Part shown: positions 1 to 5,881 of the stretch, in pieces | Layout: the number at the start of each line of letters is the position of its first letter | How positions within the stretch are numbered: the stretch's first letter is position 1 | Assembly (NCBI GenBank): GCA_016929205.1 | Contig: JAFGJF010000212.1 | Span: forward strand, 1 to 6,786 | Length of the DNA stretch: 6,786 bases | From: Anaerolineae bacterium | Lineage (GTDB): Bacteria; Chloroflexota; Anaerolineae; JAFGEY01 | Direction of reading: 5' to 3' | The notes under the pieces: model-generated | Told to the model about the DNA's origin: nothing | What the model saw: the letters and a program-made list of their open reading frames with translations, nothing else | Database searches by the model: none | Position numbers and translations under genes: made by a program

Positions 1-20
1 AATGAATTGGAGGTCTGGAC

Positions 21-1268
21 ATGAACCAACGAAATGACAACATCGAACACTCGCAGGAGGGCCTGACCGAGGGATGGCTCTTTTTTGTCGTCGAATCGCT
101 GGTCATCGTCGCCGCTTATGTGATCACTCTCCGGGGAGATCCCCGTCTGCGAGAGCCACTGCGCCTGGCGCTGCTCACGACCTTGATCCTCGCCCACGTT
201 GTCCTGCTTTGGCTCAGTGCCGGCTTGTTCCAAAAGCAGCCGCGGATCCTACCGATCTATTTTTTCGTGCAAGTGCTGTTGGCCTTTGTCGTTAGCTTGC
301 TGACGCCAGGTTCTTGGCTGGCCATCGCCCTCTATATGGGATTGACCGGGATGGCCATCGCAGTGCTGTGGCCCAATGGCCGCGCGGTTGCCGCGGCCGT
401 CCTGCTCTGTATTGTCCTCTCGACCTATCACCTAGTTACGTATTGGGGTTGGCAGGACCTCGTCCAGTTTTTACCCTCCCTCGGCATTGCCCTGTCCTTT
501 GTCGTCGTCTACGTCGCCCTCTTTACCCGGCAGATGCAAGCCCGCGAACGAGCGCAAAACCTGTTGTACGAACTGGAAAACGCGCACCGCCAGCTGCGGG
601 CATATGCCGATCGCGTCGAGGAACTGACGATCGGTCAGGAACGGCAGCGCATGGCCCAAGAACTGCACGATACGCTGGCCCAGGGACTGGCGGGATTGAT
701 CCTGCAACTGGAAGCCGCCGACAGTCACCTGGAGGAGGACAACGCGCCCCAGGCCCAGGAGACCGTCCAGCGAGCAATGGCCCGGGCCAGGACGACGCTG
801 CACGAAGCCCGGCGCGCTATACACGCGTTGCGCCCGACAGCGTTGGAACACAACAGCCTGGTGGACGCTTTGGGCCACGAGGTGGACGAGTTTGCAGCAA
901 CGACCGGGATACAGGCCACCTTTCAGGTCGATGCTGGATCGCTGGACGTGCCTCTAGCGGCAGCGCAGGATATCTTGCGCATCGTCCAAGAGAGTCTGAC
1001 CAATATAGCCCGCCATGCCCATGCGGCTCACGTCCTGGTCCGGCTGGAAGCGGGCAACGATCGACTGCGCGTGGTCGTCCAGGATGATGGCAGCGGGTTC
1101 GATCCCAAACAGGTCGTGGGGCAGCCGGATGCCTATGGACTGCGTGGGATGCAAGAGCGCGCCGGGCACCTGGGAGGAGAACTTGCCGTGCGTAGCGAAC
1201 CGGGCAGAGGAACAACGGTGACACTGGAAATGGAGATGCCATATGATCCGCGTGTTGATCGCCGATGA
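21..1268 (+). CDS. Sensor histidine kinase, NarL/LiaS class (HisKA_3 + HATPase_c), multi-pass membrane sensor
   Basis: This 415-residue membrane kinase should autophosphorylate on a histidine and pass the phosphate to the response regulator encoded next. Residues about 19-170 form roughly five or six hydrophobic segments with short loops and no sizeable extracellular domain. A charged, probably coiled-coil linker follows (about 170-208). The HisKA_3 dimerisation motif is ERQRMAQELHDTLAQ, with H216 as the phosphoacceptor. The ATP-binding domain shows the N box ESLTNIARHAHA (N328), the G1 box DDGSGF (355-360) and the G2-like YGLRGMQERAG (372-382). All key residues are present. The start at 21 has GGAGG at 9-13, seven bases upstream. 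The 3' end overlaps the regulator gene by 26 bases, so the two are co-transcribed and probably translationally coupled. Loop-poor membrane sensors of this layout (LiaS, DesK) often respond to envelope or lipid state, but the actual signal here is unknown. The promoter lies outside the window. Confidence 0.95.
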   Translation: MNQRNDNIEHSQEGLTEGWLFFVVESLVIVAAYVITLRGDPRLREPLRLALLTTLILAHVVLLWLSAGLFQKQPRILPIYFFVQVLLAFVVSLLTPGSWLAIALYMGLTGMAIAVLWPNGRAVAAAVLLCIVLSTYHLVTYWGWQDLVQFLPSLGIALSFVVVYVALFTRQMQARERAQNLLYELENAHRQLRAYADRVEELTIGQERQRMAQELHDTLAQGLAGLILQLEAADSHLEEDNAPQAQETVQRAMARARTTLHEARRAIHALRPTALEHNSLVDALGHEVDEFAATTGIQATFQVDAGSLDVPLAAAQDILRIVQESLTNIARHAHAAHVLVRLEAGNDRLRVVVQDDGSGFDPKQVVGQPDAYGLRGMQERAGHLGGELAVRSEPGRGTTVTLEMEMPYDPRVDRR

Positions 1269-1887
1269 CCACATGGTCGTGCGAGAGGGACTGCACGCCA
1301 TTCTGGACATCGCTCCCGACCTGCTCCCGGTAGGCGAAGCGACGGATGGCGCTGAAGCCGTGCGGCTCGTCCAGGAAAGCGCACCCGACGTGGTGTTGAT
1401 GGATTTGCGCATGCCCGGCATGGATGGTATCGAGGCCATCCGGCAGATCAAGGCCAGATATCCGGACGTCCAGATCGTCATCCTGACCACCTATGATGAC
1501 GACGACTATATTGTGCGCGGACTGCGAGCCGGGGCACGCGGGTACCTGCTCAAGGACACTAGCCGTAAGGTGCTCTTTGAGACGATCCGCGCCGCCGCAC
1601 GGGGAGAATCGTTGCTGCCCTCGGAGGTGATCGACAAAGTCGTGGCCCACCTGCAAGGGCCACAACAGGTTGCGCCGGAAACACTGTCCAAGCGGGAAGG
1701 ACAGGTACTGGCCCTGCTGGCTCAAGGCGCAACCAACAAAGAGGTCGCCTTGCAGTTAAGCATCTCCGAGCGTACGGTCAAAGCGCATGTCACGAGCATC
1801 TTTAACAAGCTGGGCGCGAGCTCGCGCGCCGAGGCCGTATCCATTGCTCTGCGCAGTGGTTTGCTGCCTGCCGGACCGTCAGGATAA
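1243..1887 (+). CDS. Response regulator, NarL/LiaR family (REC + LuxR-type HTH)
   Basis: This is a 214-residue cytoplasmic DNA-binding regulator and the evident partner of the kinase upstream. The receiver domain (1 to about 120) has the acidic pair D8/D9, phosphoacceptor D54 in VLMDLRMPGMDG, the conserved T82 and K104 in the YLLKD motif. After a linker, the LuxR-type helix-turn-helix spans about 147-203: LSKREGQVLALLAQG opens it, and the recognition helix region is SISERTVKAHVTSIFNKL. The length is normal for the family. The start codon lies inside the kinase gene, with GGAG at 1232-1235, seven bases upstream, which supports this start and the 26-base overlap. No other target gene lies in the same operon. 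The closest downstream gene begins 163 bases later and has a different base composition, so the regulon cannot be read from this window. LiaR, DegU or VraR-like are all possible subfamily names. Confidence 0.96.
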   Translation: MIRVLIADDHMVVREGLHAILDIAPDLLPVGEATDGAEAVRLVQESAPDVVLMDLRMPGMDGIEAIRQIKARYPDVQIVILTTYDDDDYIVRGLRAGARGYLLKDTSRKVLFETIRAAARGESLLPSEVIDKVVAHLQGPQQVAPETLSKREGQVLALLAQGATNKEVALQLSISERTVKAHVTSIFNKLGASSRAEAVSIALRSGLLPAGPSG

Positions 1888-2050
1888 CGATCGTTCGAGT
1901 TAACCTGGCTAACACGTGCTAGAGTCGACCACACTACCGCGTGTGCACATCGGCAGCGGGTTGAGCGGCAGCCAACTCAACGTTAGCTTGCCATTTGTTC
2001 TAGGTATACATTTTTGGATTTTTCAGTAGCGACTATTTTGGGAGACGAAA
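1888..2050. other. Intergenic gap with nested inverted repeats, no gene
   Basis: These 163 bases separate the regulator from the AT-rich hydrolase. The left half is GC-rich and full of short inverted repeats. The right half (from about 1993) is AT-rich like the following gene. I see no hairpin followed by a T-run that would make a convincing terminator for the two-component operon. TTGCCA at 1988-1993 and TATACA at 2005-2010 resemble promoter boxes, but they are only 11 bases apart, too close for an ordinary sigma-70 promoter. Confidence 0.6.
1908..1987. repeat. Inverted-repeat region, outer arms GCTAAC/GTTAGC, attC-like at best
   Basis: The outer arms GCTAAC (1908-1913) and GTTAGC (1982-1987) are perfect complements 80 bases end to end. 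Inside lie GAGTCGAC (1922-1929), which pairs 6 of 8 with GCCAACTC (1971-1978), a small CACAC/GTGTG hairpin (1930-1945), and a competing GTTGAG/CTCAAC repeat (1960-1965 with 1976-1981). The AAC...GTT ends, the total length and the stretch AACTCAACGTTAG recall integron attC sites. However, the spacers are unequal (8 versus 3 bases), the inner arms are imperfect, and no integrase is visible. The repeats are seen directly. Any recombination role is speculation. Confidence 0.35.
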
Positions 2051-2926
2051 ATGAATGAGACGCGTGTGAAAGTGAATCAGATCGAATTGCAGATTCGAGA
2101 ATACGAACAAGAAGGAAACGCTATCATTTTTTTGCATTTTGGCGGCGCAAACTTGATGATGTGGCAGCGAATCATTCCCTATTTCAAAGATCGGTATCGC
2201 TTGATACTGGTTGATCTACGGGGGCACGGCAAATCAGATAAACCCCAAGATGGCTATCATATTGATGAAATGGCCCGCGATATCATTGGAATCATGCATC
2301 ATCTCAAACTTGGGCAGGCTCATATTGTCGGTAGCTCAACTGGCGCAGAGGTGGGACTGAGTATAGCGGCCAATTATCCCGAAAAGGTGATCTCGCTAGT
2401 ATGCGACGGTGCACTGTCTAGCGAATATGGCCCTTATGGCACTTGGGAAGGTTCGGAGACAGAATTCGAAGAACATGTAGCCGATCAACTAGAAAAGATG
2501 CGAAATGCCCCCGAGACCATCTTTCCTTCGGTTGACGCGTTTGTGGATGATCGACGTCACATCTTTGAAAAGTATGGTTGGTGGAACGAGTATGTTGAAG
2601 CGGTAGAAAGATATGGCGTTTACAAGGTAGACGAAGGAAAATACACGAAAAGTATGGGCAAACAAGCGATGGCAGACTATATGCAACATTATTATCACTA
2701 TCGCTTTGAGGATTATTATCGAAAAGTGAAATGTCCCCTATTGATGTTGGCGGAAAAAGAACTAGATGATGAGCGGGAAAAGGCCGCAATGAAGGGATTA
2801 AGCGAATTAGCAGAGCAGGCAGAGATTGTACAAGTCAGCGGATGGGTGCATCCCTATGGCTGGTTGCTCGATCCAGAAGATGTGAGTAAAGAGATATTGA
2901 AATTCCTGGACAACCTAGTTTCTTAA
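2051..2926 (+). CDS. Alpha/beta hydrolase fold protein, substrate unknown
   Basis: This 291-residue, apparently cytoplasmic protein has the alpha/beta hydrolase fold and no signal peptide. The oxyanion-hole region is FLHFGGANLMMW (about 27-38), followed by the strand LILVDLRGHGKSDKP (51-65). The nucleophile elbow is GSSTG (94-98), giving S96 as the predicted catalytic serine. A helical cap region with many aromatic and charged residues occupies about 125-220. H267 in GWVHPYG, followed by DPEDVSKEILKFL, is the likely catalytic histidine. The acid is not clear: after CPLLML the usual glycine is replaced and the candidates are E237 or D239. GGGAG at 2040-2044, six bases before the ATG, fixes the start. 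The gene is markedly more AT-rich than its neighbours (2101-2160 has 23 of 60 G+C, against 40 of 60 at 1141-1200), which suggests horizontal acquisition. It appears to be monocistronic. It could be an esterase, peptidase or lactonase; the sequence alone does not decide. Confidence 0.88.
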   Translation: MNETRVKVNQIELQIREYEQEGNAIIFLHFGGANLMMWQRIIPYFKDRYRLILVDLRGHGKSDKPQDGYHIDEMARDIIGIMHHLKLGQAHIVGSSTGAEVGLSIAANYPEKVISLVCDGALSSEYGPYGTWEGSETEFEEHVADQLEKMRNAPETIFPSVDAFVDDRRHIFEKYGWWNEYVEAVERYGVYKVDEGKYTKSMGKQAMADYMQHYYHYRFEDYYRKVKCPLLMLAEKELDDEREKAAMKGLSELAEQAEIVQVSGWVHPYGWLLDPEDVSKEILKFLDNLVS

Positions 2927-2986
2927 AATGCCATGAACCCAAAGCCTCTATACCGGAATAGGTGAGCAAGAGATCGAAACTGCACT

Positions 2987-3014
2987 GTGACTCTTTTCCC
3001 AATGGTGGTATAAT
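2987..3014 (+). promoter_or_regulatory. Probable sigma-70 promoter with extended -10 for the VOC/CPBP genes
   Basis: A perfect TATAAT at 3009-3014 is preceded by TGG (3006-3008), giving a consensus extended -10 element. GTGACT at 2987-2992 matches four of six bases of the -35 consensus with a 16-base spacer. Transcription would begin near 3021, leaving an untranslated leader of about 60 bases before the ATG at 3082. The location inside the longer open frame that begins at 2962 argues that the VOC gene does not start there. Confidence 0.65.
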
Positions 3015-3081
3015 GTGTTTGCTAAACCGTCATGGAGACAAAAGACACCAACCTAATCCCAATTTCAAGGAGCATACCATC

Positions 3082-3483
3082 ATGATTACCGGACTCGCGC
3101 ACGCCTGTTTTACCGTTTCGGACCTCGAACGCGCCCTGGGCTTTTACCGCGACGGGCTGGGCCTCAAGGAAGCATTTGATTTTGTCGACGACGCCGGACG
3201 CCGCTTTGGCGTCTACCTGCACCTCGGCGGACGCAATTTTATCGAGCTGTTCGAAGGACAATTGGACGAACGCGCCGAAAAACAATCCTACAAGCACATC
3301 TGCCTCGAGGTCGACGATATTAACACCACCGTCGACGCCCTGCGCCAAGCCGGGATCGAGGTTAGTGAACCCAAGCTGGGCAAAGATCAGAGTTGGCAAG
3401 CCTGGATCACCGACCCTGATGGCAATCGCATCGAACTGCACGCCTATACGCCCAAGAGCTGGCAGTCGCCTCACCTGGCATAA
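3082..3483 (+). CDS. VOC-superfamily (glyoxalase I-like) metalloprotein
   Basis: This 133-residue protein has two paired beta-alpha-beta-beta-beta modules of the vicinal oxygen chelate fold. The first is ITGLAHACFTVSDLERALGFY onward; the second begins at YKHICLEVDD (70-79). The four positions that bind metal in glyoxalase I-type enzymes are filled: H7, E55 (FIELFEG), H72 and E118 (GNRIELHAY). The DPDGNRIEL ending is typical of lactoylglutathione lyase-like proteins. The length fits a single-domain, probably dimeric member. The family covers glyoxalases, dioxygenases, epimerases and antibiotic-resistance proteins, so methylglyoxal detoxification is only one option. I chose the ATG at 3082 because AAGGAG (3067-3072) precedes it by nine bases and a good promoter lies just upstream. 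The frame is open back to a GTG at 2962, but that extension contains the promoter and encodes no recognisable fold. The next gene starts ten bases after the stop. Confidence 0.92.
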   Translation: MITGLAHACFTVSDLERALGFYRDGLGLKEAFDFVDDAGRRFGVYLHLGGRNFIELFEGQLDERAEKQSYKHICLEVDDINTTVDALRQAGIEVSEPKLGKDQSWQAWITDPDGNRIELHAYTPKSWQSPHLA

Positions 3484-3493
3484 GGCGGGCAGA

Positions 3494-4174
3494 TTGGCCG
3501 CTCGTAAACGATACAGGGATGTGCTGCTGCCCCTCGCCGCCCCCACTGTTCCCTATGTGGCCGTTGGTATCGGCCTGTGGTTCCTGCACAGCGGCTGGGC
3601 GGCGCTAGTGGGCTACCACCTTGGCATTGTCGCCGTGCTCACTCTCGCCCGTGCCTGGCGTGGCCTCAAATCACGTCTCTTGACAGGCTGGCATCCGCTG
3701 TGGTTCGCGCTCGCCGCCATCCTCGCCGCGCTGAGCGGCCTCGTCGTGATCTGGCTCTGGCCATGGACGGGGGGCCAACGTATCCTTGATGCCTGTCTGT
3801 CCGAATGGCATTTGCCGGCCCAGGGCTGGCTCCCCTTTGTCGTTTACTGGTCGCTGGTCAATCCCTGGCTCGAAGAGGGGTTTTGGCGGGGTTACCTGGA
3901 GAGCGCAAACGCGAAAAGCGATCGTTCATCCCGCAGGCACAAGTGCCTGTCCTGGTCCGACCTGTGGTTTGCCGGGTATCATCTCATCGTCCTGTGGCCG
4001 ATCGTCGGCTGGCCGTGGCTGCTGTTCGGTCTCGCCGTTCTGATCGCCGCAGCCTGGTTGTGGCGACAGATCGCACGCACAACCGGCGGGCTTCTGGTGC
4101 CGGTGCTGGCGCACATGGCCGCCGATGCCAGCATCCTGTTCGCCGTCGGTACCCTGCGGATGCCGCCGAACTGA
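3494..4174 (+). CDS. CPBP-family intramembrane metalloprotease (CAAX protease/bacteriocin-processing type)
   Basis: This 226-residue polytopic membrane protein has roughly six or seven hydrophobic segments. It carries all three signatures of the CPBP (Abi/Rce1-like) family: EEGFWR (E127, E128, R132), FAGYH (F159, H163) and HMAAD (H207 to D211). In Rce1-like proteases the glutamates and histidines form the catalytic site in the membrane. The substrate of this protein is unknown. Bacterial relatives include bacteriocin-maturation and self-immunity proteins, and many are uncharacterised. The start is uncertain. No ATG lies at the true N-terminus, so I chose TTG 3494, preceded by AAGG (3482-3485) overlapping the VOC stop codon. 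This gives a positively charged N-terminus (ARKRYR) before the first membrane helix. GTG 3521 and ATG 3419 are alternatives, but 3521 has poor spacing to any ribosome binding site and 3419 lies inside the VOC gene. The ten-base gap suggests translational coupling to the VOC gene. The region between motifs 1 and 2 contains a basic loop encoded by a perfect DNA hairpin. Confidence 0.85.
   Translation: MAARKRYRDVLLPLAAPTVPYVAVGIGLWFLHSGWAALVGYHLGIVAVLTLARAWRGLKSRLLTGWHPLWFALAAILAALSGLVVIWLWPWTGGQRILDACLSEWHLPAQGWLPFVVYWSLVNPWLEEGFWRGYLESANAKSDRSSRRHKCLSWSDLWFAGYHLIVLWPIVGWPWLLFGLAVLIAAAWLWRQIARTTGGLLVPVLAHMAADASILFAVGTLRMPPN
3934..3949. repeat. Perfect 7-bp inverted repeat with 2-base loop inside the CPBP gene
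   Basis: CAGGCAC (3934-3940), AA, then GTGCCTG (3943-3949) form a perfect short palindrome in the coding region for the basic loop (SSRRHKCL) between the first and second CPBP motifs. It may be chance, or a remnant of a dispersed palindromic element. Confidence 0.5.
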
Positions 4175-4206
4175 ATCGAGACCGTCGCAAGTTTACCGCG
4201 CCGCGC

Positions 4207-5778
4207 TCAGGCGCTATCGTGCACCGACAACAAAAGCACGAATTGTGTCCCTGGTACAACGCGCTCTACCTCAATGGTGCCCTCGTAGCGGGCGACGATC
4301 GCCCGGGCGATCGCCAGCCCTAATCCACTCCCGGGATACGCACCGACATTGCTCCCTCGGTGGAACCGGTCAAAAACATGCAGCAGATCCTCGGCCGGAA
4401 TGCCGATGCCCGTGTCGCGGATGCGAACCACCACCCGATCATCCTCCTGGCTCAAAGACATGGCTACCGTTCCGCCTGGCGGCGTGAACTTGATCGCATT
4501 GTCGAGCACATTGCCGAGTGCATCGCGCAACTGGAGATCATCTCCTATGACGACGATAGGGTGCGCCGGCATGGTCAACTCAAAAGCCAGTCCGGCTTGC
4601 TCGGCGCGAGACGCATACAGTTCGGCGACGTCTTGCACCAGCTTGGCAAATGCGACTGGTTCGAGTGTCTGGGCGCGTTTCTCCGCTTCAATGCGCGACA
4701 GGTTCAAAAGACCCGTGGTCAGTTTTTCCAGGCGCTCGACCTGATCCTGTGCCCGTTTAACAAACCCGTCATCCGGCGCCAGCTCCAGGTTGGTCCGCAA
4801 CGCCGTCAATGGCGTGTGCAGTTCGTGTGCGGCATCGGCGACGAACCGGCGCAACGTTGAAACCGTCTGCTCGACCTGCGTCGCCATCTCGTTAAAGGAA
4901 TGTGCCAACGCACCCAATTCATCCTGGCGGTCGACGTGTGCTCGGGCAGCAAGATCCCCTTTGGACATACGCGCCGTGACCTGGGTGAGCAACGACAGGG
5001 GGTGCGTGATCCGCCTGCTGACCAACCATCCCGCAGCGGCGGCCAACAAAACGGCAGCGCCACTCGCTATGCCCCATCCCCAGGCGACACGTTCCAACAC
5101 CTGGCGTCCATACGCCGGTCCCTCGGAAAGCTCGATGTGACCAAGCAAGGACCCATCGAGGTCATAGAGCGGCTGGCGAACCACTTGGGTAGAACGATAG
5201 CCGTCCGACGTCGCCTCAGGGTCAAAATCAAAGCCGAAAGGCGTGCCAACCGCCGGCATATAGGAGACAAGTTCATCCAACAATGCCTCTTGTCCTGTCA
5301 ATGGGTTGGAAGAACCGGTCATCGTGATCAGGGTCGTTTCGTAAACATTCGCCCCCGAAAGGTTGTCTTGAATGGCAATCACAGAATGATAGTTTTCAGC
5401 ACCAAAGGTTTGAGTCATGGTCTGCTGAAAAGACGGCAGCTTGACCATGGACAGCATGACCACCTCTGAACGGCCTTGCGGGTCTCCTGAATCGGCAACA
5501 ACCTGCTCCGTGGCATCAAAAAGTCGCACGCGCGTCTGGGAGAGAAAAGCCAAACTCCGAAGCTGCGACTCGAGCACAAGAGTCGACACATCCAGCGACA
5601 CCAACCGTGTTGCAACGTCGTCAATCGCCCGCGCATTTCCAGACAGATAATCCAGCTCGCGTTGCAGATAATAGCCGCGCAAGATGGTGAGCAACAAAGC
5701 ACCCAGTGCAAAGGCAGCCAGCAAGGCGATAGCCACATAGCTGAGTGGCAGCCACCATCGAATCGATTTGGGAACCAC
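4207..5778 (-). CDS. Transmembrane sensor histidine kinase (sensor domain, HAMP, HisKA, HATPase_c)
   Basis: This is a 523-residue classical membrane sensor kinase. TM1 spans about residues 6-34. A roughly 200-residue extracytoplasmic domain without a fold I recognise follows, then TM2 (about 233-255). HAMP (about 252-305) contains the DELGALAHSFNEMA motif. HisKA has AAHELHTPLTAL with H318 as the phosphoacceptor; the usual arginine of HELRTPL is histidine here. The ATPase domain has the N box GNVLDNAIKFTP, the G1 box DTGIGIP, the F box FDRFHRG and the G2 box GSGLGLAIA. All catalytic elements are intact. The frame is open to a TTG at 5793, but GGAGG at 5789-5785 lies six bases before the GTG at 5778, so I prefer GTG 5778. 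The gene has a likely promoter of its own upstream. It converges on the CPBP gene with 32 bases between the stop codons. No response regulator is adjacent within the window. Its partner may lie beyond the permease genes, as in ABC-transporter-linked two-component loci. Confidence 0.93.
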   Translation of the reverse strand: MVPKSIRWWLPLSYVAIALLAAFALGALLLTILRGYYLQRELDYLSGNARAIDDVATRLVSLDVSTLVLESQLRSLAFLSQTRVRLFDATEQVVADSGDPQGRSEVVMLSMVKLPSFQQTMTQTFGAENYHSVIAIQDNLSGANVYETTLITMTGSSNPLTGQEALLDELVSYMPAVGTPFGFDFDPEATSDGYRSTQVVRQPLYDLDGSLLGHIELSEGPAYGRQVLERVAWGWGIASGAAVLLAAAAGWLVSRRITHPLSLLTQVTARMSKGDLAARAHVDRQDELGALAHSFNEMATQVEQTVSTLRRFVADAAHELHTPLTALRTNLELAPDDGFVKRAQDQVERLEKLTTGLLNLSRIEAEKRAQTLEPVAFAKLVQDVAELYASRAEQAGLAFELTMPAHPIVVIGDDLQLRDALGNVLDNAIKFTPPGGTVAMSLSQEDDRVVVRIRDTGIGIPAEDLLHVFDRFHRGSNVGAYPGSGLGLAIARAIVARYEGTIEVERVVPGTQFVLLLSVHDSA

Positions 5779-5852
5779 TTTCACCCTCCGCAAAACACCA
5801 CAAACAGGCCCTTTTTGCCTGACCGCATTTACTGCTTGCCGTCAGAGTGTTA

Positions 5853-5881
5853 ACCTTACTCCCTTTGACGTGCTTTGTCAA
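5853..5881 (-). promoter_or_regulatory. Probable sigma-70 promoter of the sensor kinase, with overlapping dyad
   Basis: Read on the minus strand, a perfect TTGACA (5881-5876) directly follows the TAG stop of the upstream gene. After exactly 17 bases comes TAAGGT (5858-5853), which matches the three strongest -10 positions. Transcription would begin near 5846, about 70 bases before the preferred GTG start. The -35 box is half of an inverted repeat TTGAC-N7-GTCAA (5881-5865), a possible repressor or activator site. The dyad is short enough to be chance. Confidence 0.55.

Noticed and set aside
817..1725. 302-codon open frame on the minus strand across the kinase/regulator junction
   Set aside because: It lies wholly antisense to two well-supported genes, shows no domain-like pattern, and is a usual by-product of GC-rich coding sequence.
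1888..1987. Rho-independent terminator after the response regulator
   Set aside because: Several inverted repeats exist, but none is a strong GC stem followed directly by a T-run.
2962..3081. N-terminal extension of the VOC protein to a GTG at 2962
   Set aside because: The stretch contains an extended -10 promoter and a leader. A strong ribosome binding site sits before the ATG at 3082, and the extension has no fold-like sequence.
3176..3493. N-terminal extension of the CPBP protein across the VOC gene
   Set aside because: The extension is the VOC coding sequence read in another frame. It is rich in Ser/Thr/Pro with no membrane pattern, while the CPBP protein proper starts near 3494.
4175..4206. 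Bidirectional terminator between the convergent CPBP and kinase genes
   Set aside because: The 32 bases contain no convincing hairpin with flanking A/T tracts.
3805..4323. 172-codon plus-strand frame overlapping the CPBP gene
   Set aside because: It is an arginine-rich, low-complexity shadow of the CPBP frame, which has conserved motifs.
4900..5469. 189-codon plus-strand frame antisense to the sensor kinase
   Set aside because: It is opposite an intact kinase with all catalytic boxes. No ribosome binding site or recognisable domain was seen.
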